Shown: piece by piece, positions 6,893 through 13,794 of the stretch
Layout: each line of letters begins with the position of its first letter
How positions within the stretch are numbered: the stretch's first letter is position 1
From: Campylobacteraceae bacterium
GTDB taxonomy: Bacteria; Campylobacterota; Campylobacteria; Campylobacterales; Sulfurovaceae
Direction of reading: 5' to 3'
DNA length: 14,399 nucleotides
NCBI GenBank assembly: GCA_026985495.1
Contig: JALSQJ010000078.1
Location: 1 to 14,399, forward strand
Notes under the pieces: model-generated
Seen by the model: only the letters and a program-made list of their open reading frames with translations
Database searches by the model: none
What the model was told of the DNA's origin: nothing
Position numbers and translations under genes: made by a program

Positions 6893-8017
6893 ATGAAAAA
6901 GTATGATGTTATTGTTGTTGGTGCAGGGGTGGCTGGGTGTTCATCAGCCTACTTTTTAACAAAAAGAGGTCTAAAGGTATTAGTTTTAGACAGAGCAGGT
7001 ATCGCTAAAGTTGGTGGCTCATCGGCTGCAGGTGCTTTTATCTCACCTAAAATAGGTAAGGGTTCAGAACTTCAAAAGTTAACCAATGAGGCGTTTGAGT
7101 TTGCTAAAGATTTTTATCTGGAGCATTTTCCTCAATATTTTCATCAGACAGGAGTTATACGAATTCCAAAAGATAGAAGTGATGCAGAGAAGTTTTCAGA
7201 GTATGAGAAGTATGATAACTCAAACAGAGCATGGATAGAAGAGAAGAGGTTAAATGAGATTGGCATAAAACAAGCTTATGACAGTTTACTCTTTGATGAA
7301 GCAGGTGTTTGTGATGCACCAAAAGTCTGTGAAGCTTTTTTAGAAGGCATTGAGTATCTTCAGCATGATGTAAAGCGTCTAATCTATAAAGATGGTCAAT
7401 GGGAGATAGATGAATTTATGGCTAAAAAACTTATTTTAGCAACAGGGTATGAGAGTAGTTTTTTTGATATGAGATACATGGGTATAAAGGGAACATGGGG
7501 AAGTAGAGGGGATTATAAGACATCATTAAACTTAAAGGTGTCAATGCATAAAAAAATTTCCATTTCTGCCAATTTAAATGGTATAGTTAAAGTTGGAGCA
7601 ACACATGAAAAAGAGTTTGATAACTGTGTCCATTGTGGAGGAGAACCACTAAAAGAGCTTTTTGCTACAGCATCACAAATGGTAGATACTTCTGACTTTA
7701 AACTTAAAGATACATTTTGTGGTATGAGGTCTGGTTCAAAAGATTATTTTCCTTTAGTTGGTTCTGTTATAAATGTTCCTGAGATGTTAGAAAGATATCC
7801 AAAACTACCAAGAGGTGCTAAGTTAAAAGAGGAGCCTAAAAAAATAAAAAATCTCTATGTTTGTAATGGTTTAGGTGGAAGAGGTTTTGTTTTTGCTCCT
7901 CTTATGGGTAAAATGTTAGCTGAAAATATTGTTGATGGAAAAGCAATAGATAGACGTGTAAATCCCGATAGACTTTTTTTAAAGTGGTGTCGAAAATCAC
8001 CAGATTTGGAGAGATAG
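6893..8017 (+). CDS. MnmC oxidase-domain-like FAD-dependent oxidoreductase (stand-alone)
   Basis: This 374-aa flavoprotein belongs to the DAO superfamily. It has the FAD dinucleotide motif VVGAGVAG at 8-15 with Asp33 closing strand 2, GGSSAAGAFISPKIGKG at 41-57, LILATGYES at 180-188, RSGSKDYFPLVG at 279-290 and GLGGRGFVFAPLMGKMLA at 326-343, then NPDRLF at 358-363. The 'S-G-x-P' block, the DxxPLVG block and the GLGxRG...APL...LA...NPxRF ending match the C-terminal oxidase domain of MnmC. That domain converts cmnm5(s2)U34 of tRNA to nm5(s2)U34. The methyltransferase domain fused to it in E. coli is absent. A generic glycine/D-amino-acid oxidase is the alternative. The start has AGGAT upstream, and the stop abuts the next gene's ATG. 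Confidence 0.8.
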   Translation: MKKYDVIVVGAGVAGCSSAYFLTKRGLKVLVLDRAGIAKVGGSSAAGAFISPKIGKGSELQKLTNEAFEFAKDFYLEHFPQYFHQTGVIRIPKDRSDAEKFSEYEKYDNSNRAWIEEKRLNEIGIKQAYDSLLFDEAGVCDAPKVCEAFLEGIEYLQHDVKRLIYKDGQWEIDEFMAKKLILATGYESSFFDMRYMGIKGTWGSRGDYKTSLNLKVSMHKKISISANLNGIVKVGATHEKEFDNCVHCGGEPLKELFATASQMVDTSDFKLKDTFCGMRSGSKDYFPLVGSVINVPEMLERYPKLPRGAKLKEEPKKIKNLYVCNGLGGRGFVFAPLMGKMLAENIVDGKAIDRRVNPDRLFLKWCRKSPDLER

Positions 8018-8599
8018 ATGAGTATAGAAGATAAAATTCGTTGGGATGAGAAGTATAAAAATAACCATCCAATTCCTATAGAAGTTCCTGAAGTTGTTGA
8101 GAAGTTTAGCTCTTTAGCGACAGGAGATAGAGCTTTAGATATAGCCTCTGGAACAGGAAGAAATGCTAAGTTTTTAGCTAAAAATGGCTTTATGGTTGAT
8201 GCATTAGATATTAGTCCAGTTGGCTTATCAAAATTAGATGGTATAGATAATATTACAACTTATGAGGTAGATTTAGATAACTATAAACTTAAGGAGAACT
8301 TCTATGACCTTATTGTCTGTACTTATTACTTAAATCGTAACCTATTTCCTCAAATAGAGAATGCATTGAGAGATGGTGGTATCTTTATTTTTGAAACCTT
8401 TATGCACCATGAAGAGAATACAAAAGTACCTTCAAATAAGAGTTTTCTCTTAAATAAGGGTGAACTAGAGGCTACATTTAACAATCGATATGAACTCTTA
8501 TATATTCATGAATTTATGGATAATATATTGTGTGGTGAAAAGGCTATGAAAGCATCAATGGTTGCCAAAAAGAGGTTATCAAAACTATCAAATCTATGA
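8018..8599 (+). CDS. TehB-like class I SAM-dependent methyltransferase
   Basis: This 193-aa protein starts on the base after the preceding stop, with GGAG seven bases upstream inside that gene, so the two are co-translated. The Rossmann domain is clear: motif I ALDIASGTGRNAKFLA at 39-54, the acidic post-I residue Asp64 (VDALDISPVGLSKL), DLIVCTYYLNRNLFP around 102-116, and GGIFIFETF around 125-133. The motif GxGRNxxxLA and the FxxETF strand are typical of the TehB/small-thiol-metalloid methyltransferase branch. Homologues are often annotated as tellurite resistance proteins, but that label rests on one function in E. coli. Its coupling to an MnmC-like oxidase raises an alternative tRNA-modification role, which is my inference only. 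The methyltransferase fold is certain; the substrate is not. Confidence 0.85.
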   Translation: MSIEDKIRWDEKYKNNHPIPIEVPEVVEKFSSLATGDRALDIASGTGRNAKFLAKNGFMVDALDISPVGLSKLDGIDNITTYEVDLDNYKLKENFYDLIVCTYYLNRNLFPQIENALRDGGIFIFETFMHHEENTKVPSNKSFLLNKGELEATFNNRYELLYIHEFMDNILCGEKAMKASMVAKKRLSKLSNL

Positions 8600-8629
8600 T
8601 AATTACTATTGGAAAGAGTAATTGTAATC

Positions 8630-8635
8630 AAGGAG
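8630..8635 (+). promoter_or_regulatory. Shine-Dalgarno fixing the FAH-family start
   Basis: AAGGAG six bases before ATG 8642. The reading frame is open back to a GTG at 8609, but this strong site shows that ATG 8642 is the real start. Confidence 0.75.
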
Positions 8636-8641
8636 AATAAA

Positions 8642-9250
8642 ATGAATACAATCAACTACAATAATATACCTATTACCCCTTCAAAAGTAGTCTGCATAGG
8701 TAGAAACTATGTAGAACATATTGAGGAGTTGGGTAATGAAATACCTGAAAATATGGTAGTTTTTAATAAGCCAAACTCTGCAATTAGTAGTAGTTTAAAG
8801 TTTTTTAAAGAAGATACACGTTTTGAGGGAGAGATATGTTTTCTTATTGAAAAAGGAGATATTGTAGCTGTAGGATTTGGATTAGATTTAACCCATGCTA
8901 AACTTCAAAATTATTTAAAAACCAAAGGTTTACCATGGGAGAGAGCCAAAGCATTTGATGGCTCTGCTGTGTTTGGTGAATTTGTTGCTTTTAGAGGAGA
9001 ATTAAGCCAATTAAAGATGAAGCTATTTATCAACGACACATTAGTACAGTTTGCAGAATATAGTTTGATGATGTATAAACCCGATGTGATGTTAGAAGAG
9101 ATAAAAGCCTTTATGCATTTAGAAGATGATGACATTATCATGAGTGGAACACCTAAAGGGGTAGCAACTTATGCCATTGGAGACCGATTTGTAGGACAAA
9201 TTTTTGAGGGAGAACGTCTGTTAATTGAGAGTAGTTGGATAGTAGAGTAG
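8642..9250 (+). CDS. Fumarylacetoacetate hydrolase-family protein (FAHD1/YcgM-like)
   Basis: This 202-aa protein is the compact single-domain form of the FAH fold, which cleaves acylpyruvates or decarboxylates oxaloacetate using Mg2+. It has CIGRNYVEH at 18-26, FNKPNSA at 41-47, the metal ligands E62-G-E64 and D82 (FGLDLTHAKLQ), the catalytic lysine candidate K103 (RAKAFDGSAVFGEF), and SGTPKGVATYAIGD at 168-181. The usual HxE-E pattern is here FEGE, with Phe in place of His, so the metal ligands remain. Physiological substrate in this lineage is unknown; a housekeeping clean-up or oxaloacetate decarboxylase role is plausible. It follows the TehB-like gene by 42 bases in the same direction and ends just before a terminator hairpin. 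Confidence 0.88.
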   Translation: MNTINYNNIPITPSKVVCIGRNYVEHIEELGNEIPENMVVFNKPNSAISSSLKFFKEDTRFEGEICFLIEKGDIVAVGFGLDLTHAKLQNYLKTKGLPWERAKAFDGSAVFGEFVAFRGELSQLKMKLFINDTLVQFAEYSLMMYKPDVMLEEIKAFMHLEDDDIIMSGTPKGVATYAIGDRFVGQIFEGERLLIESSWIVE

Positions 9251-9255
9251 TGGAG

Positions 9256-9281
9256 ATATTCCCATCAGATGATGGGAATAT
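9256..9281. terminator. Shared terminator hairpin between convergent genes
   Basis: An 11-base perfect stem (ATATTCCCATC at 9256-9266 with its complement at 9271-9281) and a four-base AGAT loop fill the gap between the FAH-family stop (9250) and the cytochrome stop (9290). On plus it is followed by a broken T-rich stretch (AAGTTTAATTATTT); on minus there is no T-run, so it works best for the plus-strand genes. Confidence 0.75.
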
Positions 9282-9289
9282 AAGTTTAA

Positions 9290-9670
9290 TTATTTACTAG
9301 CTTTTTCAGCAGTTTTGTTTGTATCTTCAGCTGTCTTATTTGCATCTTCAGCAGTTTTGTTTGCATCTTCAGATTTTGTATCTCCACCAGCAATTTGTGT
9401 TGCAATTGCAGTAATATCTTCATCTGAAAGTTTTTTAGCTTGACCTTGCATAACAGTTTTCATAGCACCACCATAAGAGCCATCTTTGTAACCTTTAAGT
9501 GCTTTTACAATATCCTCTTTACTTAAATCTTTTACAATTTTAGATACATTTAATGCTTTTTTCTCAAAATCTTTTCCGTGACATCCTGCACAAACAGCTG
9601 TATCGAAAGCTGAAACTGATACTGAAAGTAAACCTAGTGTTGTAATTGTGATTATGCTTTGTTTAATCAT
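9290..9670 (-). CDS. Periplasmic monohaem class I cytochrome c (c553-like)
   Basis: This 126-aa protein is an electron carrier of the small cytochrome c553 type. The start is ATG 9670, with GGAG nine bases upstream; two upstream in-frame ATGs (9685, 9703) would add residues before a good signal peptide. The signal is MIKQ plus a hydrophobic core, ending at VSA around residue 21. One haem site, CAGCH at 27-31, sits right at the mature N-terminus. A GYKDGSYGGAMKTVMQGQ segment supplies the axial Met (M70 or M74), followed by LSDEDITAIATQIA, typical of the family. The C-terminal 26 residues (101-126) are an unusual hydrophilic tail of three EDANKTA-type repeats. It is transcribed convergently to the FAH-family gene and divergently from the ispB-hemA operon. 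Confidence 0.93.
   Translation of the reverse strand: MIKQSIITITTLGLLSVSVSAFDTAVCAGCHGKDFEKKALNVSKIVKDLSKEDIVKALKGYKDGSYGGAMKTVMQGQAKKLSDEDITAIATQIAGGDTKSEDANKTAEDANKTAEDTNKTAEKASK
9308..9370 (-). repeat. Three tandem 21-base repeats in the cytochrome c tail
   Basis: Three 21-base units encode EDANKTA, EDANKTA and EDTNKTA. The outer two copies differ by one base. The middle copy differs from the upstream copy at three silent positions, so selection appears to hold the peptide. Confidence 0.85.
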
Positions 9671-9679
9671 AAATTTTGT

Positions 9680-9683
9680 CTCC
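9680..9683 (-). promoter_or_regulatory. Shine-Dalgarno fixing the cytochrome c start
   Basis: GGAG on the minus strand, nine bases before ATG 9670. It also overlaps the upstream ATG at 9685, which argues that 9685 is not used. Confidence 0.6.
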
Positions 9684-9703
9684 ATTATATTTTTTATAAC
9701 CAC

Positions 9704-9732
9704 ATATTAACTAGTCAATTATAAAAAATCAA
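9704..9732 (-). promoter_or_regulatory. Candidate cytochrome c promoter
   Basis: On minus, TTGATT at 9732-9727 and TAATAT at 9709-9704 are separated by 17 bases, giving a leader of about 27 bases to ATG 9670. T-tracts on this strand continue upstream at roughly 10-base spacing, the pattern described for Campylobacter sigma-70 promoters. Other TATAA-like boxes lie nearby, so the exact position is uncertain. Confidence 0.45.
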
Positions 9733-9770
9733 GAAAAATTAGAAAAAATTATAAAATAAATCTTTTTTTT
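9723..9770. repeat. Phased A/T-tracts in the divergent intergenic region
   Basis: A-runs at 9723-9728, 9734-9738, 9743-9748 and 9753-9756, then a T8 run at 9763-9770, are spaced 9-12 bases apart, close to one helical turn. Such phasing bends DNA. It lies between the cytochrome c and polyprenyl-synthase promoters in the longest gene-free gap of the window (9671-9897, about 225 bases), which otherwise shows no gene or RNA. Confidence 0.55.
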
Positions 9771-9855
9771 CTCAATATGTAACAACAATTTCAAATAAAT
9801 AAACAACAAAATGGTTTATAGTATAGTTTAGCTATGATTTTTAATTACTATAAGG

Positions 9856-9861
9856 TATAAT
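9856..9861 (+). promoter_or_regulatory. Candidate -10 box of the ispB-hemA-proS operon
   Basis: A perfect TATAAT preceded by AAGG lies about 36 bases before the first start codon. No consensus -35 is seen 17 bases upstream (TATGAT). Leader length would be about 30 bases and contains GGAAGGA at 9884-9890. Confidence 0.65.
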
Positions 9862-9897
9862 CTCCAAAAAAATGAATAGTCTCGGAAGGAAACAGTG

Positions 9898-10794
9898 GTG
9901 ATAAATGCCGTTGAGAGAAAAATAGAGCAGTATATATCAGAGCTTGGTGAAGGTGATGTTACAGCATTGTATAAAAGTTTGCCTCATGGTAAGAGACTCC
10001 GTACCAAATTAATTTTAAAAATTGCAGGGTCTAGTTTAAAGGTTATTAAAACAGCATCAACCATAGAGATGATTCATGCTGCGAGTCTATTGCATGATGA
10101 TGTTATTGATGATGCAGATGTCCGTAGAGGGAAAGTCTCTCTTAATGTAAGTAAAGGTAACAAAACAGCCATTATGATGGGAGATATTCTCTACTCTAAA
10201 GCATTTTATGAGTTGAATAGTATCTCTTCAGAAGTTGCTAAAGTCATCTCAAATGCTGTTGTTCAGTTAAGCTTAGGTGAGTTGGCAGATGTAAAGCTAT
10301 CTTTAAAATTTCATACCAATAGAGACCTATATTTAAAAATGTTGTATCAAAAAACAGCCTCTTTAATGGAGGCTACAGCTGAAGCAGGGGCTATTTTAGC
10401 AGGGAAAAACCGTAAAGCATATCAAAAATATGGTAGAAATCTTGGACTTGCTTTTCAGATGATAGATGATATTTTGGATATTACTGAAGATAGTAAAACA
10501 TTGGGGAAACCAGCTTTACACGATTTTGAAGAGGGGAAAGTAACACTTCCATATATCTATCTATATGACTCTTTAGCTATTGAGGATAGAGAGTTTTTAG
10601 TCTCATTGCACCGTAAACGTCTAAGTGCAGATGAGGCATTATGGATTAAATCGGCAATGAAAAAGCATACAATTATAGAAAAAGCTTACTCAGAAGCAAA
10701 ACTTTTAATTGATGAAGCTATTGAGTTAATGGAATCTTTAGGGGAAAAAGATTTATCAAATATTGCTAAAGCGATGATAGAGAGAGCTTTTTAA
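9898..10794 (+). CDS. ispB: Long-chain trans-polyprenyl diphosphate synthase
   Basis: This enzyme adds isopentenyl diphosphate units to an allylic primer, making the quinone side chain (menaquinone in this phylum). It has HGKRLRTKL (GGKRxRP-like), LLHDDVIDDADVRRG carrying the first DDxxD, and FQMIDDILDITEDSKTLGKP carrying the second (numbering from GTG 9895, the motifs are at 31-39, 68-72 and 191-195). The residue five before the first DDxxD is Ala, small, which favours a long product; the exact number of units cannot be read. Two adjacent GTG codons could start it: 9895 and 9898. The AAGGA at 9886-9890 is four and seven bases away, so 9898 is preferred. Length about 298 aa, slightly short of E. 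coli IspB. The stop overlaps the hemA ATG (TAATG). Confidence 0.93.
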   Translation: MINAVERKIEQYISELGEGDVTALYKSLPHGKRLRTKLILKIAGSSLKVIKTASTIEMIHAASLLHDDVIDDADVRRGKVSLNVSKGNKTAIMMGDILYSKAFYELNSISSEVAKVISNAVVQLSLGELADVKLSLKFHTNRDLYLKMLYQKTASLMEATAEAGAILAGKNRKAYQKYGRNLGLAFQMIDDILDITEDSKTLGKPALHDFEEGKVTLPYIYLYDSLAIEDREFLVSLHRKRLSADEALWIKSAMKKHTIIEKAYSEAKLLIDEAIELMESLGEKDLSNIAKAMIERAF

Positions 10795-12101
10795 TGTATT
10801 ATCAAGTATTATCTTTTAACCACCACAATTGTGAGCAATCTATACGAGAAGAGATGGCATTTTCTGATGAGCAAGAGAAGAGTACCTTCTTACATGAACT
10901 TGTAGAGTTTAAGTTTATTCATGAAGCGTATGTGATTTCAACCTGTAACCGTGTTGAGATTGTTGTTGCAACTAGTGATAACTTCTCCTCTTACCATACC
11001 ATATTGGGACTGCTTAGTAAGAAATCGAACGTTGACTTCTATAAGTTAAAATCTTCAGGGAGAAAATATGATGATGAAGAGGCAATTGTTCATATATTTT
11101 CAGTTGTCTCCTCATTAGATTCATTGGTCATAGGGGAATCTCAAATTACAGGTCAAGTGAAAGATGCCTTTAAATTTTCTCACGAGAATGGAACAGCAGG
11201 TAAAAAACTTAACCGAGTACTCTCTTATGCTATACGTTGTGCAGCAGAGGTTAGAAATGTCACAAATATCTCTAAAAATCCTATCTCAATTGCTTCTGTT
11301 GCTGTTGCACAAGCCCATAAAATTTATGGGGACAATATAATAGGAATGAGAGGAGTGGTGATTGGTGCAGGTGAGATGGGGACTATTGCAGCAAAACATC
11401 TTTTACGTTTGGGGTGTGATGTTGTTTTACTTGGTCGAAATTTAGAAAAGACACAAAGAGTTGCTAATGAATTAGGTGAAAATGTAACTGCTGATAGTGT
11501 TGAAAAACTACCAAAATATCTTAATAGATACCGTTTAGTGTTTTCAGCAACCTCTTCAAAAGAGACAATTATACAACCTCGTATGATAGATAACTCAAAT
11601 TTAGATAGAGTATGGTTTGATATGGCAATCCCTAGAGATATTGAAGATATGGGGCTTGAGAAGTTAAAACTTTTTAAGATAGATGACCTTAAAACTATAT
11701 CTAATGAAAATTATGCGATAAAAAGAGAACAAGCTATTGAAGCAAAAGAGATTGTCTATAGGTATAAAGATGAATTTTATAGTTGGTTAAAAGCACTATC
11801 GATTGAACCTGTTATTCGTGATATGAGATTACAAGTTGAAGAGGCGATAGAAGCAGAGTTAAATAGAGCAATAAAAAAGAGATTTGTACCTAATGAGTAC
11901 AGAGAAAATATGCGAAAAATGGCAGAGCAGATGTTTAATCGTTTTTTACACAATGCCACACAAAATTTACGTCAAAGCTCAACTGATGAAGATGGTTCTA
12001 ATCAGGTAGAGGCTATCTCTAAAATTTTTGATATTAATATTGATGATGTAAATCTAAAACAATATAGGGAAAATGAACACCATGTTAAAGGATATAAATA
12101 A
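10794..12101 (+). CDS. hemA: Glutamyl-tRNA reductase
   Basis: HemA reduces glutamyl-tRNA(Glu) to glutamate-1-semialdehyde with NADPH, the first committed step of C5-pathway haem synthesis in the cytoplasm. The 435-aa length fits the family. It has the catalytic-cysteine motif STCNRVE at 49-55 (Cys51), [16 protein letters not shown] at 111-126, the NADPH-binding GAGEMG at 191-196 in [17 protein letters not shown], and a long C-terminal helical dimerisation region. The N-terminal [10 protein letters not shown] is the expected start region, with His10/His11 near the substrate site. It overlaps the upstream and downstream genes by one base each (TAATG), so it is translationally coupled in the middle of the operon. 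The next genes in this block in relatives include hemC, which would lie beyond the window. Confidence 0.97.
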   Translation: MYYQVLSFNHHNCEQSIREEMAFSDEQEKSTFLHELVEFKFIHEAYVISTCNRVEIVVATSDNFSSYHTILGLLSKKSNVDFYKLKSSGRKYDDEEAIVHIFSVVSSLDSLVIGESQITGQVKDAFKFSHENGTAGKKLNRVLSYAIRCAAEVRNVTNISKNPISIASVAVAQAHKIYGDNIIGMRGVVIGAGEMGTIAAKHLLRLGCDVVLLGRNLEKTQRVANELGENVTADSVEKLPKYLNRYRLVFSATSSKETIIQPRMIDNSNLDRVWFDMAIPRDIEDMGLEKLKLFKIDDLKTISNENYAIKREQAIEAKEIVYRYKDEFYSWLKALSIEPVIRDMRLQVEEAIEAELNRAIKKRFVPNEYRENMRKMAEQMFNRFLHNATQNLRQSSTDEDGSNQVEAISKIFDINIDDVNLKQYRENEHHVKGYK

Positions 12102-13363
12102 TGAGATTTTCTAAAATGCTAATACCAACCATGAAAGAGGCACCAAGTGATGCTGTTTTAATATCGCATATACTACTACTTCGTGCTGGATTTATTCAAT
12201 CTTCTGGAGGAAGTGGACTATATAATTTTTTACCTTTAGGAAAAATCACATTAGATAAGATAAGAGCAGTTGTAAAAGATGAACTAGATAAGGCAGGTTG
12301 TAATGAGGTTCATCTACCAATGGTAACACCACTTACTCTGTGGGAAGAGACAGGACGAGCTGATAAATTTGGAAAAGAGCTTTTACGTTTTAAAGATAGA
12401 CATGAGAACAGTTTTACCCTAAGTCCAACAAATGAGGAGGCTATGGTTAATTTAGTTCGTCAAACTGTTAAGTCTTATAAGCAACTTCCTCTTAATGTCT
12501 ATCAAATTAACTGGAAATTTCGTGATGAGGTTCGCCCACGATTTGGATTGATGAGAGGGCGTGAGTTTTTAATGAAAGATGCTTACAGTTTTCATGCAAC
12601 TACCGAAGATATGGAGCGAGAGTTTGCTCTTATGGAGGAGACCTATAAAAAAATCTTTACCCGTTTAGGATTAGATTTTAAAGTAGTTGAGGCAGATTCA
12701 GGAGCAATAGGTGGAGCAGGTTCAAAAGAGTTTATGATTTTAGCAGACTCTGGAGAAGATACTATTATGGTTTGTGACTCTTGTGATTTTGGAGCAAATG
12801 TAGAGGTAATTGGAGAAGATGAGAAGAGTTGTCCTAAGTGTGGAGGAGTATTGAGCCAAACTAAAGGGATTGAAGCTGGACATATTTTTCAACTAGGAAC
12901 AACCTACTCAAAACCTATGAAAGCAGAGTTTCTAAATGAAAATCAGAAATTAGAACCTTTTATTATGGGAACTTATGGTATTGGGGTGAGCCGACTACTT
13001 GCAGGTATTATTGAGCAAAATCATGATGAAAAAGGGTCTCTCTGGACAAAAGAGTCTGCACCATTTAATGTTGATATTATTGTAGCTAAGGCTAAAAATA
13101 GTGAACAGATGGAGGTGGCTGAAAAATTATATAGTGAACTTCAAGCTAAAGGAGTTGACGTTCTTTTAGATGATAGAGTCGATAAGAAGACAGGATTTGG
13201 AGTAAAGGTTAAAGATTTTGAATTAATAGGAATCAACTATGCTATTGTTGTAGGAAATGATATTGCTGATGGAAAAGTTGAACTTATTACACGAAAAGGT
13301 CTAGTTAAAGAGTCTATTGAACTAGATAGAGTAGTTGATTTGGTTATAGAAAAGTTGGCGTAA
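12101..13363 (+). CDS. proS: Prolyl-tRNA synthetase, bacterial type, without the INS editing domain
   Basis: ProS charges tRNA(Pro) with proline. The class II core is complete: [12 protein letters not shown] at 36-47, TLSPTNEE at 106-113, motif 2 [18 protein letters not shown] at 139-156, [16 protein letters not shown] at 255-270, motif 3 GTYGIGVSR at 290-298, and a C-terminal anticodon-binding domain with VLLDDR and [13 protein letters not shown]. It is 420 aa, against about 570 for the usual bacterial-type enzyme. The roughly 180-residue INS domain, which hydrolyses Ala-tRNA(Pro), is missing. In its place is a linker with CDSC at 225-228 and CPKC at 244-247, probably a zinc ribbon. The frame is continuous, so this is not a frameshift. 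It overlaps hemA and the next gene by one base each. Confidence 0.95.
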   Translation: MRFSKMLIPTMKEAPSDAVLISHILLLRAGFIQSSGGSGLYNFLPLGKITLDKIRAVVKDELDKAGCNEVHLPMVTPLTLWEETGRADKFGKELLRFKDRHENSFTLSPTNEEAMVNLVRQTVKSYKQLPLNVYQINWKFRDEVRPRFGLMRGREFLMKDAYSFHATTEDMEREFALMEETYKKIFTRLGLDFKVVEADSGAIGGAGSKEFMILADSGEDTIMVCDSCDFGANVEVIGEDEKSCPKCGGVLSQTKGIEAGHIFQLGTTYSKPMKAEFLNENQKLEPFIMGTYGIGVSRLLAGIIEQNHDEKGSLWTKESAPFNVDIIVAKAKNSEQMEVAEKLYSELQAKGVDVLLDDRVDKKTGFGVKVKDFELIGINYAIVVGNDIADGKVELITRKGLVKESIELDRVVDLVIEKLA

Positions 13364-13794
13364 TGATATTTGTACTACTCTATCTTATATTGGAACTATA
13401 CTTCTCATTAGCTATAGGCTCTACTATTGGTTTTCTTTGGTCAGTCATTTGGATTGTGGGAACATTCATAATAGGAATGGGACTTATTCAAAATGCACAC
13501 TTAACTATTAGAGAGAACATGAAAAATCTTTCTCTAGGAAAACTGAACATGAAAACGTTTCATGATTCGGCAACCTCTTACTTTTTAGGAGCTATTTTAT
13601 TAATTATTCCTGGTGCCTTTTCTGATATTTTAGGATTAATTTCACTTTTATATACTTTTTATTTACAATTAGGTGGTACAATAACGGGTTCTAAAAATAA
13701 AACAGATATAAATAACTTAAATAAACAAGGAGATAATGATGTCATTGATGTCGAAATTATTGAGTCTAGCAGTCGTAACAACATTAACGATTAG
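13363..13794 (+). CDS. FxsA-family inner-membrane protein
   Basis: This 143-aa protein has the FxsA-family architecture: hydrophobic helices near 3-20 and 25-44, an amphipathic connector (LTIRENMKNLSLGK) and a final hydrophobic stretch at about 70-100 containing the family hallmark LLIIPGAFSDILGL (79-92). Residues 105-143 are a polar, Asn/Asp/Ser-rich cytoplasmic tail. In E. coli, FxsA overproduction relieves phage T7 exclusion by the F plasmid, but the normal cellular role is unknown. It starts by a 1-base TAATG overlap with proS. Its last 56 bases overlap the next gene in another frame, which helps explain the low-complexity tail. I recall an integral-membrane protein at this position, before hemC, in Campylobacter. 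Confidence 0.85.
   Translation: MIFVLLYLILELYFSLAIGSTIGFLWSVIWIVGTFIIGMGLIQNAHLTIRENMKNLSLGKLNMKTFHDSATSYFLGAILLIIPGAFSDILGLISLLYTFYLQLGGTITGSKNKTDINNLNKQGDNDVIDVEIIESSSRNNIND
13727..13732 (+). promoter_or_regulatory. Shine-Dalgarno for the thioredoxin-fold gene inside fxsA
   Basis: AAGGAG three and six bases before the tandem ATGs at 13736 and 13739. It lies within the fxsA-like coding region and supports an overlapping start, with ATG 13739 best spaced. Confidence 0.7.

Noticed and set aside
8018..8599. Calling the TehB-like gene a tellurite-resistance determinant
   Set aside because: Only the methyltransferase fold is supported; no tellurite-related genes are nearby, so the resistance label would be over-interpretation.
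8601..8623. Inverted repeat (AATTACT ... AGTAATT) after the TehB-like stop
   Set aside because: A seven-base AT-rich stem with a nine-base loop and no T-run is weak, and the next gene follows directly with a strong ribosome site, so a terminator is unlikely.
11777..11959. Minus-strand open frame inside hemA
   Set aside because: Short antisense shadow over the conserved helical tail of glutamyl-tRNA reductase.
12773..12841. Possible frameshift or internal deletion pseudogene in proS
   Set aside because: The frame is open throughout, all catalytic motifs and the anticodon domain are intact, and the Cys pairs close neatly, so a functional INS-less enzyme is more likely.
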